A stretch of 64,000 nt of DNA from Ascidiimonas meishanensis. GTDB lineage: Bacteria; Bacteroidota; Bacteroidia; Flavobacteriales; Flavobacteriaceae. Made by a program: the position numbers and the translations under genes. Location of the stretch: assembly GCF_037782385.1 (NCBI RefSeq), contig NZ_JBBEXD010000006.1:124001-188000 (forward strand), read 5' to 3'. This document shows positions 28,801 through 36,692 of the stretch, piece by piece (the first letter of the stretch is position 1; each line of letters starts with the position of its first letter). The notes under the pieces were generated by a model. The model was not told where the DNA came from, did no database searches, and was given only the letters and a program-made list of their open reading frames with translations.

Positions 28801-31800
28801 ACACATTACACTCCAACCAAAATATAGTATACTGCCAAGGAAATTTCGTTGATCAAAAGAAAAGTGTTTCTCAACATTTTAATGTTGAAGCTATAAAAGT
28901 AAAGGCCTCAAAAAAATTAGAACAATCTAAAGTGTACGATGAATTTGAACGAATTCATTTGCAATATGGAAATTATTACAGAGGTATAAAAGAAGTTTTA
29001 ATAGGTAAAAAAGAAGCCTTAGCCAGTATAGATGTCGCAGCAATTGATATGCAAGAAATCAATACATTGGTTTGGCATCCAACGGTAATGGATGCCGCTT
29101 TACAAACCATAGCTACTTTGGAGATGCCCTATCAAATACCAAAAACAAGGCTTCCTTATTATGTTGAAAAAATAGAACATTATAAAAGTCTTGATAATGT
29201 AGCTTACGTTTATGTAAGAACTGATGATTCTGATAAGTTTGAGGTACACTTGCTGAATCTACAAGGGAAATCGGTTTTATATCTCTTAGGTGTTCGGATT
29301 AGAAAATTAGAAGAAAACACAGATTTAAGTAAATTCTTCTACACACCTCAGTGGTTCAAAGCTCCATTAAAAAAAGATTTTGCAGCAAATATCTCATCTA
29401 AAAACACCTTGATAGTATATGCTGAACATGAAGAATTCATTGCGAAAGAGCTGCTAGGAAAACTTAGAAAACAGACTCCTTTTTTGATTAAAATTGGAAC
29501 CAAAAACCAAAGAATAAATACCAATCATCAAGAAGTAAATTATAATACTCCAGAAGCATTAAATGACTTTTTACAACATATTTCAAATTTAGGTGAAGTG
29601 TATTTTTTAGGGAAAAGCAGGTCTAAAGATTTGATGGCTACTTCTTCAGGGGAATTTATACAACAACAAGAAGAAGGTATCTATTTCTTTTTTAAACTAA
29701 TTAAAGCCTTAGGTCAATTCAATCAAATACAAGAAATAAAACAGATTAAAATTTTAGTACACAATACGCAATCTGGAGTAGGTAATACAACAATAGATCC
29801 AGTAAATAGTGATTTAATTGGTTTTTCAAAAACACTAGCCAAAGAATATAAACATATAGGAGTGAGCTGTATAACCCTATGCGCAGCGCAAAGCGAATTA
29901 AATGCTTCAGAATTTTTAGCAGAGGTATGCAATCAGCTAATACTAGAACCACCACATAAAAAAGGAGAAGAAATTGTCTATTATCAAGGACATAGATTAA
30001 TCAAAAAGATAAAAGAGATAACCTTAGAAAGTCCAGAACAATCCAAATTCAGACAAGGGGGAGTTTACCTTATTATTGGAGGTGTTGGAGGTATTGGCTT
30101 TGCTTTAAGTAAATATTTATCAGAAAAATACAAAGCAAAAATAGTACTTACAGGTCGTCGTCAACAAAATCAAGAAATAACAAGCAAAATTCAAGAAATA
30201 GAATCTTTGGGGGGTGAGGCTTTATACTCTGCGGCAGACATTAGTGATATAAAAAGTACTAAAGAAGTGATAGAGAAAGCGAAACACGCTTTTTCAACCA
30301 TACATGGGATTATTCATTCTGCTATTATTTTGGAGGATAAGATTATAGAAAGAATGGAAACGGATGATTTACAAAAGGTATTGGCTCCAAAAGGTATAGG
30401 TAGTTTTAATCTATTCAAAGCAATTGAAAATGAGATACTTGATTTTGTATTGTTCTTTTCATCGGTCCAATCATTCACAGGATCTTTAGGTCAAAGCAGT
30501 TATGCAGCAGCCAGTACTCTAAAAGATAGTATAGGAATGGCAATAGGTCAATATCCCACTATGAATGCAAAAATAATTAATTGGGGATACTGGGGTAGTG
30601 TAGGTATAGTGTCAGGAGAAAAATACAAAAATAGTATAAAGGCTCAGGGTTATGAATCTATTCAAGTAACCCAAGGCATAGAGGCTATTGAACGTGCACT
30701 GGCTTCTACTTATAAACAGATTATTGCTATAAAATCTAATGATAAGGTTTTGCAGGAAATTGGTTTAGTTACAACTAATGATTCTTGGAAACAAAATCAT
30801 CTCCAGGTTAAATCAATTCAAGAATTGCTTCCCGAAGTATCCCTTATGCCTCAGGCAATAGCATTTGATAAGGGGTTGCGAAACCTTGAAAAATATGGAT
30901 GGTTTTTACTCTTGAAAACATTTCAGAAAATGGGTGTTTTTAAACAGGCCGGAGAAAAATATTTCATTAAGGACTTAATAGCGGGATTACAAGTTCAAGA
31001 TGAATATAAGAATTTGTTTCTTAATGTATTGAAAATGTTGAATCGTGCAAAATTTATAAAAGCAAATAAGGATCAGCTAATAACCACCAAACAAATTGAT
31101 AATCCATCTGTAAAGAAAATTTTAGTAGCACTAGAATCTAAGGAAGAAGAATTTATTAGACAATTTCCTTTTTTGAAACCCTTTATAAGGTTACAAACAA
31201 CGTGTATAAAACATTATCCAGAAATATTAACCGGTAAAATGCTTGCCACTGATATTATTTTCCCTAATGCCAGTATGGATCTGGTAAAGGATGTCTACAA
31301 GAATAATCCACTGGCAGATTATAGTAATGAAAATGTGGGGAAGGCAATCAAAGTCTTCATAGAAGATAAGATACCTAGACTTAAAAAGAATGAAAAAATT
31401 AAAATTCTTGAAATAGGTGCAGGTACTGGGGGAACCACAGAAAATATATTAAAAGTGATACAAGAGTATCATCAATATATAACCTATGTATATTCAGATA
31501 TATCACCGCGATTCTTAGCTTATGGAAAAGAAAATTATGAGCCTACATATTCGTTTTTAGAATTTAATCTATTAGATATAGAAAAACCAATAGAGTCTCA
31601 AGGGTTTGAGGAATCTGATTTTGATCTTATTATTGGGGCTAATGTCTTACACGCTACTAACGATATCCAATACACGCTAGGCAATGTTAATTTTTTACTC
31701 AAAAATAACGGTTGGTTAGTTCTTAATGAAGCTACTACATTAATGGAATTTCATTCTCTTGTCTTTGGTTTGCTAAAAGGATGGTGGTTGCATAAAAATG

Positions 31801-32003
31801 ATTCTACTCGAATTACAGGCTCTCCACTATTAACGTTAAATTCTTGGAAAGATCATCTTCTAAAACAAGGTTTTGAAGAGCTTACAACTCTTGGAAAAGC
31901 CCCAAATGATCTTTATCTAGTGCATAATGTAATTATTGGTAAAAAATCAAATGCCATAATTAAAGAAAAGATAATCCATCAAAAAAACATGAGTCATGTC
32001 TAA
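16833..32003 (+). CDS. Trans-AT polyketide synthase, modules 1-3 (5056 residues)
   Basis: Megasynthase that starts the chain; malonyl units come from the discrete AT. Order: KS1 (5-430; Cys174, His309, His349), AT relic (about 530-700, nucleophile position Lys610), KR1 (structural part from 949, catalytic 1150-1345), ACP1 (Ser1451); KS2 (1540-1970; Cys1712), DH1 (2145-2420; His2176, Asp2338, motif Gly replaced by Asn2180), KR2 (2650-2860; catalytic Ser position is Ala2792), tandem ACPs (Ser2975, Ser3086); KS3 (3184-3620; Cys3354), ACP-like insert without Ser (about 3672-3750, Leu3709), DH2 (3893-4160; His3925, Asp4087), KR3 (about 4410-4640; Ser4544, Tyr4557), C-methyltransferase (about 4670-5040; SAM motif at 4858). 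There is no loading ACP or GNAT domain before KS1. The protein ends after the methyltransferase, so module 3 finishes on the next protein, whose ATG overlaps this stop by 8 bases. Confidence 0.95.
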   Translation: MSKNSIAIIGIGCRFPDAKDEYEFFDNICKGVNSVKEVTPNRWDINKVFNTDIKNRNKSISKWCAMLEDIEGFDNRFFNLSPKEVFQMDPEQRILLECAYHSIENAGLPFKKLKEEKTSVFIGAYAQDFLHSSTVNHAEVNSYSGIGTFKCMHANRISHVFGLTGKSLTIDTACASSMVAIHEACQSLISKESEFSIAGGVGLAYSPWHHMVFSEARMLSPDGQCKTFDKDANGFVPGEGAGLLILQRLEDAILENNQIYGVIKGSAVNHVGSTRSITAPDAKIQAGLINSVYQKANVKTDTISFIEAHGTGTSLGDPIEVEALTTAFRKDTETTQFCHIGSVKTNIGHLEAASGIAGIIKVLMMMRYQKIPPSININTVNPLIDFENSPFKISDSLQNWESGSNYNLRRAGVTSLGMGGVNSHLLIEEFPNKNNNDGGQDRDHVFMLSAKTENSLIGILNKWDEFIKKPDIATYTLDDICATLAQREHYKFRFGVVLSNEQQLVEAIKHRKELQLPEEYQKIALKISEFSWNGYDEIKPLCDKFPQLKEKIASFKNYFTNFLGINTFSFQFEQKKWKKNKKIFSFITAYSYLKLLEEWGFYPDIVTADKDGVYLAAVYSGMISVKDALLLLKNKKQLERLNMQRPRISFLDQSSDQIIMPYAYSVDFVKRLIQVQKLDASTVNLLLNKAVTLIENQYTFKKFIEEWDTYLEAYNLDVKTMISSAVSLDWENTVTTKELLLTILIANNSINRLNDRWKLSNKFKINNKEYEQLLFLIKSGSISKENLINICLSDDANWSEIAASISKKQEKENFEGVKQHFSKNYFPEIKNPLEWIHTYAQEITHVDWPVDKVSIIDFNQNGNLDSIHTVIQPPSCKKEVYADILKLYMLGINMRWEKVYDSKFNKLALPTYFFERKKFPINKSQDFSSIAADQTQISTSLNNDNGLVYCPDWEISTDINTFQGNKNVLVLSKEKDILKQAELYFEDSLKTDNSTSLIKLTYKELLDYSFLESEIPDQILIISSNKNNSQSLDNVLDQSIKTAFEILNEFVLNKSKKPVEILFIVPSKNTKDTPFYTALSAFGKTINLENPKLFVRTVCIEQENIQQEVFACIWKELQYHIGFKHSVVYRNQIRYNRKRVIKKLTASSISLNNGTYLITGGFGGLGLLLAQNFFPKKSSINVILVGRSLLAKDQEEFLQTLTSNLLNVTYKRADISDEKEVAQLLHNIRKEFGLLRGVFHGAGVLQDSFFTQKRVQDIQKVLEPKVQGTIYLDKYTKEDTLDFFVCFSSVVAEFGNSGQCDYAYANSFMDNFIIQREQLEKEGKRRGKSYSINWPLWEQGGMKVIGQGSIFNDKTGLKAMPTKEGVQILETILQQPSGQYMYCYGDVEKIKDFIEKEEEPSKSNFPIAKEIENISIEQVKQVLTEIFSEILELSIEELEDHTNFEEYGIDSIMINQFNIRLEKKIGQVSKTLLYEYHTINELSEYLFNENKNAFQYLLKEPSQNTKNKEGAVKEKEFEVNKIFTQEEQSDDRTTKNVQSDIAIIGVSGRYPKAPNLDIFWKNLEEGKDCVIEIPKERWDFEKEYEASEGKSYCAWGGFLEDADKFDPLFFRISPNEAELMDPQERIFLETAWHTIEDAKYTPEQLSGKNEDGSIKKVGVFAGVTTLTHSLWGPEAWRQGNRSVPKDLPWSIANRVSYTLGFEGPSMAVDTACASSLTAIHLACESIKNRECTTAIAGGVNLYLHPSKYEWLCHMNMLSKKGRCHTFGDQADGFVPGEGVGAILLKPLEEAKRDGDYIYAVIKGTSVNHGGHTHGYTVPNPNAQTDLIVEAIKKAKIDPSEITYFEAHGTGTSLGDPIEISGLDNALKTALGKTNYQEGKKYATVGSVKSNIGHLEAAAGIAGVTKILLQMKHKTLVPSIHSQNLNPKIDFEGSCYTVQKEKTPWNTEKAVAGISSFGAGGANAHAILCEYKNFALTPREHGYPLLFIMSAKNKEQLIVYIKSMIEFVKNSSDSLVDIIYSLQVSRTDMEERIAFMTNDKDSLVRQLSLFVEQDSNAPKSNHIKTGVGLKDILYTKEALNTALSNKDWKQIAYFWLHGVKINWGELVVTTGNRIRLPLYPFSRERYWFKDQISSVLDTKTVVKEDRIHPLIHSNVSEPTIVKFESELLSAEFYLDDHFVINQPILPAVAYIEMARVAVAQATGKKVVKINNNAWPNPIIGNKERIKVETVLKETPKGWGYEISANGKICGQGIVVLQNEDEKSVSEVIDTASIKSRCKDSVAPSDFYQKIIHKGLKLGKSFQLLQEINFGEVEALSYIELSKHLEHEYEAYCLHPALMDSALQTLLGLLDRHGLLKTLNIPFSINQVEILSPSIPKKCITYVKMVHGAVSSLKKFQITLLDLEGNVLVKIKDLIPRPFIKPPMETPNFHTNLLLTPVWQETSVAVINSPAPKRVLLFDESIQLKQELLSHLNNSYIGETKIVLVKKGTDFKRTDAYNYIINHKNPDDYGRLIDHLKSDDLIPEKIVHCWSNQSPDCDLALSNGFYPALFLLQNILVFNRKKRIKWIWVYESTSKESNPYGAAFYGLSKAISKEYSNQHFKTLGIDNHTKRGAVIAAELRNEEKEVWDVRYANHQRLERKWEQMDTSLLVSSQINLKNNGIILITGGAGAIGLKVAEWIANENSNHIVLLGRSILSKEKQDQIAFMNAKNSSFIEYIQTDVSDKKQIEEVFKSLKQTSKIQGVIHSAGVLRDAYLPNKEQADCESVFETKIKGLNVLDEILASEPLEFFLLFSAAAAILGNAGQSDYAYANSYMDAFATRRNGEVANGTRFGKTTTINWSLWENGGMGLEENTIALMERTLGITPMSDHSAKRIVAYALTTDKDQIAYIEGYTAKLSKYIELAAPIPVNEKQEITKQEVEIEKVHKSMSEQETITPDPDEINNLFQQALLSLVSSIIKLDVEKINIKNEFSAYGFDSVSFTKLTNQLNETFDLDITPAVFFEYQTIASLVEHVMEEHEETLNKFYKKKLEIPNLEAKENSILSSTSNETINYDKFLQETLIKQVSTILKLDENRINVKSSLSDYGFDSIKFTELANELNNTFSLDLTPAIFFEYASIIEVQQHLIEEYKDLLRSYFVANNTDKTISEEKIKINGSAPSISNIPVATKISNPSFTEQNRIDEVDKDAIAIIGMAAKLPQSSSLDEFWENILNEKDLITEIPKSRWDWEKYYGDPQKEPNKTNIKWGGFIKEDAGWFDASFFGISPREAALMDPQQRYFLQIVYQTIEDAGYKPSDLVDSKTGMYVGVSAHDYYDLMQEQKLDIEAYTTTGYFHSILANRVSYLLNLQGPSFPIDTACSSSLVAIRSAIESIRTGGCEMAVVGAVSLLLSPTIFISFNRAGMLSQDGRCKTFDESANGYVRGEGIGAVLLKPLHKAIADRDNIQGIIRGSSVNHGGKVNTMTSPNPNAQSELIKMAFKEGNIDPSTVSYMEAHGTGTSLGDPIEVNGLKKAFKDLYKEKGISLPKNPTCGIGSVKTNIGHLETCAGLAGIFKALLAMKHEKLPGTLHINTINPYLKLEGSPFYIVQKTQDWERLKDENNNDIPRRAGVSSFGFGGTNAHVLLEEFNWKDDQRTTKTLEPTLFVLSAKTKEQLRVYVRDYIDFLEKRKKSTQPLDEASTAAFNKNIREKIAKYIGVVADDINPDDTLEDLGIDLIHFEYLINDLKKNENMVIDNSILDNTISIKKLTIQISDKLSQKEITKDVTPSLNEITYTLQVGRAELDERLAIITSTDDELLASLYAYSSKDPQSSVYEGSVDMDLPTMFSDKELEEITLLTEEKRLEELARFWVRGASIDWTKLYKTKKPIKVSIPTYPFAKIRHWLPTPKKKEQPLPSTSSHPLLNRLVTEDSLKDGLVFETILKKSDAIVMDHHVAGNPVLPGVAYLEMARAALNYLGEEKKYLVTNVVWLKTLKLAEDTKVYIKLNKQKGVYAFEIYTLHSNQNIVYCQGNFVDQKKSVSQHFNVEAIKVKASKKLEQSKVYDEFERIHLQYGNYYRGIKEVLIGKKEALASIDVAAIDMQEINTLVWHPTVMDAALQTIATLEMPYQIPKTRLPYYVEKIEHYKSLDNVAYVYVRTDDSDKFEVHLLNLQGKSVLYLLGVRIRKLEENTDLSKFFYTPQWFKAPLKKDFAANISSKNTLIVYAEHEEFIAKELLGKLRKQTPFLIKIGTKNQRINTNHQEVNYNTPEALNDFLQHISNLGEVYFLGKSRSKDLMATSSGEFIQQQEEGIYFFFKLIKALGQFNQIQEIKQIKILVHNTQSGVGNTTIDPVNSDLIGFSKTLAKEYKHIGVSCITLCAAQSELNASEFLAEVCNQLILEPPHKKGEEIVYYQGHRLIKKIKEITLESPEQSKFRQGGVYLIIGGVGGIGFALSKYLSEKYKAKIVLTGRRQQNQEITSKIQEIESLGGEALYSAADISDIKSTKEVIEKAKHAFSTIHGIIHSAIILEDKIIERMETDDLQKVLAPKGIGSFNLFKAIENEILDFVLFFSSVQSFTGSLGQSSYAAASTLKDSIGMAIGQYPTMNAKIINWGYWGSVGIVSGEKYKNSIKAQGYESIQVTQGIEAIERALASTYKQIIAIKSNDKVLQEIGLVTTNDSWKQNHLQVKSIQELLPEVSLMPQAIAFDKGLRNLEKYGWFLLLKTFQKMGVFKQAGEKYFIKDLIAGLQVQDEYKNLFLNVLKMLNRAKFIKANKDQLITTKQIDNPSVKKILVALESKEEEFIRQFPFLKPFIRLQTTCIKHYPEILTGKMLATDIIFPNASMDLVKDVYKNNPLADYSNENVGKAIKVFIEDKIPRLKKNEKIKILEIGAGTGGTTENILKVIQEYHQYITYVYSDISPRFLAYGKENYEPTYSFLEFNLLDIEKPIESQGFEESDFDLIIGANVLHATNDIQYTLGNVNFLLKNNGWLVLNEATTLMEFHSLVFGLLKGWWLHKNDSTRITGSPLLTLNSWKDHLLKQGFEELTTLGKAPNDLYLVHNVIIGKKSNAIIKEKIIHQKNMSHV

Positions 32004-35000
32004 GAATAGTGAAATTAAAAAAGTTATCATAGCCAAGACTGCACAAGTTCTCAGTCTAGACCCAAATACTATTTCATTAACTAAACCATTTTCAAGCTAC
32101 GGATTAGATTCTATTATAGGAGTAGAATTAATAAGTAGAATTAATGAAGCTTTAGGTATTGTTCTTAAAACGATTATTATTTTTGATTATCCTTCCATAG
32201 AGCAACTTACCACATATATCACAGATAATTTTGCAGAAAAGATTCATACAGATGAACAACCTGTTCTCTCAGAAACCGTAGATCAAGATTCTTTAGTTAC
32301 ATCTGAAAATTTATTTGTTACGGAGCCTGTTGAATTTGAAGCAAAAGAAAGTACTAATACTACTCAATCTTTATTAGAAAGCGTTCAAGAGATAGTGCTG
32401 GAGAGTATATCTAAAACACTTACTATTTCTATAGAGGAGATATCTCTGAAGAAATCTTTTTCTTCTTATGGAATAGATTCTATTATAGGAGTAGAATTAA
32501 TAAATCTTCTTAACAATAAATTAGGTATCATACTAAAGACCATAGTAATTTTTGACTATACAAATGTTACTAGTTTAGTTGATTTTATCGTAGCTAATTA
32601 TGAAGATCAGTTGCATTTTTTATCAAACAATGAAAAAGCATTAGTACAAGAACCAACAATACAGTCAGAAATAACTGCTTTATTTGAAACAGAAGATGTA
32701 TTAGAAGATGCTACAAGCGATTTTTTTTCTACGAATGTGGATTCTCAGAATGGTTTATTTGAAGATTACTTTGATAATTTAGATCAACAACATCCCGAAG
32801 AGCAAGAAAAATGGGATAATTTTTTGGATATTGATACCAATGAAATTCAAGAGAATGAAAAAGGTTTTCAAGCAGTTGTCATTAAAAAACCCGTAATTAA
32901 TGGAGATATATCTGTAGCAAAAATAGAACCGGTAAATCCTGAACCTAATGAGGTACAGGTACTGGTTAAAGCTTTTCCTATAAATTTTTCAGACTTTCTT
33001 TTGTTAAAAGGGTTGTATCCTATTATGCCTGATTTCCCTTTTATCCCTGGGGTAGAGGTTTCTGGGGTAGTTCAAAAAATTGGTGCTGGAGTAACTCATG
33101 TAAAACCAGGAGACGAAATAATCGCACTTACTCGACCTGAGATGGGAGGTCAAGCTAGTATTGTTAATACAGATGCTAATTTTGTAGTTAAAAAACCTAG
33201 CAATATTAGTCATGTAGAAGCTGGAGGTATTGCAGTACCTTTTTTAAGTACGTATGTAGCCATAGAAAAGGCAACATTACAAAAAGGTGAAAAAATTCTA
33301 ATTCAAACGGGAACAGGAAATAATGGGTTAATAGCCATACAACTGGCTATGCTCGTAGGGGCAGAAATTATTACCACTGTGAGCTCTAAAGAAAAAGAGA
33401 CTTACCTTAGAAAACTTGGAGTAGCGCATATTATCAATCATGAAATTGAAGATTTTGAAGACCGCGTTAAGGCAATAACAAATAACCGAGGCGTTGATGT
33501 AGTTTTAAATACGGTAGCGGGAAAGGCGATCCAAAAAGGAATAAATCTTCTTGCTCCAAATGGGCGCTATGTAGAATTGGCGGTATTTGGTTTACAAACT
33601 AGCAAAGCCTTAAATCTTTCCAACCTTATTCATAACCAGACTTTTTATAGCTTAAACATTAAAAAATTCTTTTTAGATGCTCCTGAAAAAAGGCAAAAAT
33701 ATTTAAATATTTTGGCAACCTACCTTAAAGAAGATAAGGTTAAAGCCACTGTGCATAAAACGTATCCTTTTTCTAAAATCAAAGAAGCCTATCAAGAAAA
33801 AGAAAAAAGAGAAGTAATAGGGAGAATTATGGTGGAAATGCCGGAGATTTCTTTGGCAGATGAAACAAAGGTGCAAATACCAATATCTCAAGAATATCAA
33901 AAAAAGGATATCGCTATTATAGGGTACTCAGGCAGATTTCCAGATGCTGCCAATGCAGAAGAATTATGGAAAAACCTCTGTAATGAAAAGGATTCTATTA
34001 TAGAAGTTCCAGAAGAAAGATGGAGTAATGAAGAATACTATGATCCGAATCCTGAAAATATGGAAAAAACCTATTGTAAGTGGGGAGGATTTATGAAAGA
34101 TATTGACAAATTTGATGCTAACTTCTTTAATATTTCTCCCAAGGAAGCGATTCAAACAGATCCTCAACAAAGAATTTTTTTACAAGAAAGTTATAGAGCC
34201 ATAGAACATGCGGGCTATGGAGAAACAAAAATGACTGGAAAACGCTGTGGGGTATTTGTAGGGGTAGGTCCGGGAGGATATCTCAAACGCATGGAAGAAG
34301 GAGGAGTTACAAAACAGGCTCAATCTTTTTGGGGGAATGAAACATCAGTGCTCGCAGCACGTATTTCATATTACCTCAATCTTAAAGGACCAAGTATAGC
34401 TATCAATACAGCATGTTCCTCATCACTCGTAGCAACTCATCTTGCTTGTTCTAGCATTTTGTCAGGAGAATCAGAAATGGCAATTGCCGGTGGGGTCTTT
34501 ATTTCTATAGATCCCGACTATTATTTAGTAGCTAGCAACGGTAATATGTTATCTCCAGAAGGGAAATGTAAGACTTTTGATAATAGTGCTAATGGGTTTG
34601 GACCAGGAGAAGCCGTAGGGGCAATTGTATTAAAGCCTTACGATGCTGCTATAAGGGATGGTGATTATATTCATGGAGTTATTAAGGGTAGTAGTATCAA
34701 TCAAGATGGAAAAACTAATGGGATTACAGCACCGAGTACTATATCACAAACAGCTGTAGAATTAGAAGCCTACAAGAATGCAGGTATCAATCCCGAAACC
34801 ATTAGCTATATAGAAGCTCATGGCACTGGAACTAAGTTAGGAGATCCAATTGAAGTAGAAGCGTTAACTACCGCTTTCAAAAAATATACAGATAAGAAAC
34901 AGTTTTGTAATATAGGCTCTATTAAAACGAATATTGGGCATACAGCCGCGGCTGCGGGTATTTCGGGTATTATAAAAATAATGCTCTCTTTTAAATACCA

Positions 35001-36642
35001 AACAATACCTGCATCAATTAATTTTCAAGAACCAAATAAATTAATTGATTTCCAAAATTCACCTTTTAAAGTCAATCAAAAATTAGCTAATTGGACTTCT
35101 CCACATTATCCGTTAAGAAGGGCAGCTATTAGTTCTTTTGGGTTTAGTGGTACTAATGCTCATATGGTTTTAGAAGAACCACCTGCTTATAAAAAGGAGA
35201 CAAGAATGCTAAAACCCTACTATTTGATCCCATTGTCTGCAGAAAATGAAAAAGTGTTAGCACGCCTAAAAAAACAAGTATTAAAATGGCTTGAAAAAGA
35301 ACCAGTATTTCACCTAGAAGATATTGCCTATACCTTCCAGCAAAGGCGAGAACATTTTAGTTGTAGAGAAATCTTTGTAGTAGAGAGTATACAAGAACTC
35401 GTGGAAAAGATAAATAAAGGTGAAGCACTACCTTCTATGGAACCTGTACAAATAGATTTGGAAGAGACCTACATAAAATTAAATACTTCATTAACCGATA
35501 AGTCCAATTATAAAAAGAACCTTGAATCCATTGCAGCGCATTATTTACAAGGAAAATATATCAATTGGGAATGCATATTAATAAATATAGAAAAGAAATA
35601 TTGTACTGTTCCTTTACCTACCTATCCTTTTATTGGAGAGCGTTATTGGATAGAAGAAAATAAGGGTTCTACCCATAAAAAAGGGTTCGAAAATCAATTA
35701 CACCCATTAGTCCACAAGAATATTTCTACTCTGGACGGATATAGGTTTGAAAGTACTTTTACTGGAAAAGAATTTTACCTAAAAAATCATATAGTAAACG
35801 GTCAACCTATGTTTCCGGGAGCCGCTTATATTGAAATGGGACTAATTGCTGCTAGACTAATTAATACTCAAAAAAATATTATTATCAAAGAGGTTAGTTG
35901 GATACGACCATTTACTGTGGAGGAGGTACGAAAATTATATGTTGATTTCAGTATTTCTACTCAAGATAGTTTTAAAATTCAGTTTGTTGATGAAGATAAT
36001 TTGGTCTACGCTTCGTTGGAAGGAAATTATGTTTCTACTCAAGGAGAATTTAATAAAACATTACAATTGGAACAAGGCGTTCAATTGGAGGTAGATTTAT
36101 TATATAAAAAGTTTACAACTTATGGTTTAGAATATGGAAAAGAATTTCGTTTGATCAAATCTATTTGGTTACAAGAGGATGAAGCAACTGCATTGATAGA
36201 AGTGAATGATCCATTGCAAAAAACATTAGATCCTTTTATTTTACATCCAGCTATACTTGATGCTGCATTCCAATCGCTTATTGCATTCTATGGCTTTGGA
36301 GATGAAGAATTAGATGGTCAATATCTTCCTTTTAGTATAGCAGAAATTAAAGTTTTCAAAGCACTATCTCCTTCGTGCTATCTACAAATTAGAAATGTGA
36401 CCAATGAGAAAAAAGTGCTACAAGGAATCAAGTATTTTGACATTTTCTTAGTGAATGAAAATGAACAGTTATTAGTTGAAATCAAATCATTTGCAATCAA
36501 AAAAATCCGGAATATCAATAAGAGTAATCAGGAAGAACATCAATTAAGTGCTCAAGATATTTTTCAACAATTACAAGAGGGTCAAATTTCAGAAGAAGAG
36601 GCAGAAAAAGAATTAGATAAATTACTTATTTCTTCCACGTAA
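31996..36642 (+). CDS. Trans-AT polyketide synthase, end of module 3 and start of module 4 (1548 residues)
   Basis: Order: two ACPs (Ser39, Ser162), an MDR-type enoylreductase (about 291-615), KS4 (638-1062; Cys807, both His present), DH3 (1234-1503; His1265, Asp1422). The ACPs receive the chain methylated at the end of the preceding protein. The ER belongs to the NADPH-dependent medium-chain quinone-oxidoreductase type; its nucleotide loop reads T-G-T-G-N-N-G instead of the A-A-G-G-T-G of the second ER, at 46.9 kb. An acidic linker of about 90 residues (200-290) precedes the ER. The C-terminus carries an 'L-Q-x-G-x-I-S-x-E-E-A-x-x-x-L' helical motif (about 1517-1545), also found at the start of the next protein, and probably serves docking. 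There is no KR or ACP after DH3; the ACP lies at the start of the next protein. Confidence 0.94.
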   Translation: MSKNSEIKKVIIAKTAQVLSLDPNTISLTKPFSSYGLDSIIGVELISRINEALGIVLKTIIIFDYPSIEQLTTYITDNFAEKIHTDEQPVLSETVDQDSLVTSENLFVTEPVEFEAKESTNTTQSLLESVQEIVLESISKTLTISIEEISLKKSFSSYGIDSIIGVELINLLNNKLGIILKTIVIFDYTNVTSLVDFIVANYEDQLHFLSNNEKALVQEPTIQSEITALFETEDVLEDATSDFFSTNVDSQNGLFEDYFDNLDQQHPEEQEKWDNFLDIDTNEIQENEKGFQAVVIKKPVINGDISVAKIEPVNPEPNEVQVLVKAFPINFSDFLLLKGLYPIMPDFPFIPGVEVSGVVQKIGAGVTHVKPGDEIIALTRPEMGGQASIVNTDANFVVKKPSNISHVEAGGIAVPFLSTYVAIEKATLQKGEKILIQTGTGNNGLIAIQLAMLVGAEIITTVSSKEKETYLRKLGVAHIINHEIEDFEDRVKAITNNRGVDVVLNTVAGKAIQKGINLLAPNGRYVELAVFGLQTSKALNLSNLIHNQTFYSLNIKKFFLDAPEKRQKYLNILATYLKEDKVKATVHKTYPFSKIKEAYQEKEKREVIGRIMVEMPEISLADETKVQIPISQEYQKKDIAIIGYSGRFPDAANAEELWKNLCNEKDSIIEVPEERWSNEEYYDPNPENMEKTYCKWGGFMKDIDKFDANFFNISPKEAIQTDPQQRIFLQESYRAIEHAGYGETKMTGKRCGVFVGVGPGGYLKRMEEGGVTKQAQSFWGNETSVLAARISYYLNLKGPSIAINTACSSSLVATHLACSSILSGESEMAIAGGVFISIDPDYYLVASNGNMLSPEGKCKTFDNSANGFGPGEAVGAIVLKPYDAAIRDGDYIHGVIKGSSINQDGKTNGITAPSTISQTAVELEAYKNAGINPETISYIEAHGTGTKLGDPIEVEALTTAFKKYTDKKQFCNIGSIKTNIGHTAAAAGISGIIKIMLSFKYQTIPASINFQEPNKLIDFQNSPFKVNQKLANWTSPHYPLRRAAISSFGFSGTNAHMVLEEPPAYKKETRMLKPYYLIPLSAENEKVLARLKKQVLKWLEKEPVFHLEDIAYTFQQRREHFSCREIFVVESIQELVEKINKGEALPSMEPVQIDLEETYIKLNTSLTDKSNYKKNLESIAAHYLQGKYINWECILINIEKKYCTVPLPTYPFIGERYWIEENKGSTHKKGFENQLHPLVHKNISTLDGYRFESTFTGKEFYLKNHIVNGQPMFPGAAYIEMGLIAARLINTQKNIIIKEVSWIRPFTVEEVRKLYVDFSISTQDSFKIQFVDEDNLVYASLEGNYVSTQGEFNKTLQLEQGVQLEVDLLYKKFTTYGLEYGKEFRLIKSIWLQEDEATALIEVNDPLQKTLDPFILHPAILDAAFQSLIAFYGFGDEELDGQYLPFSIAEIKVFKALSPSCYLQIRNVTNEKKVLQGIKYFDIFLVNENEQLLVEIKSFAIKKIRNINKSNQEEHQLSAQDIFQQLQEGQISEEEAEKELDKLLISST
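32107..32503 (+). repeat. 28-base direct repeat in the tandem ACPs
   Basis: An identical 28-base stretch around the phosphopantetheine Ser codon occurs at 32107-32134 and 32476-32503. Outside it the two ACPs differ at many codons, so this points to local gene conversion or to a duplication whose active-site part has been kept identical. Confidence 0.8.
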
Positions 36643-36692
36643 AGATTCAATGATGAATCTCGATTATTTTGACTAAAGAAAACCTATTAGCT

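Noticed and set aside
30440..30540. KR3, KR5 and KR6 as inactive because YAAAN reads YAAAS, YAAAC or YGAAC
   Set aside because: The catalytic Ser and Tyr are present in all three; the residue after the alanines varies in active KRs, so this alone is not evidence of loss.
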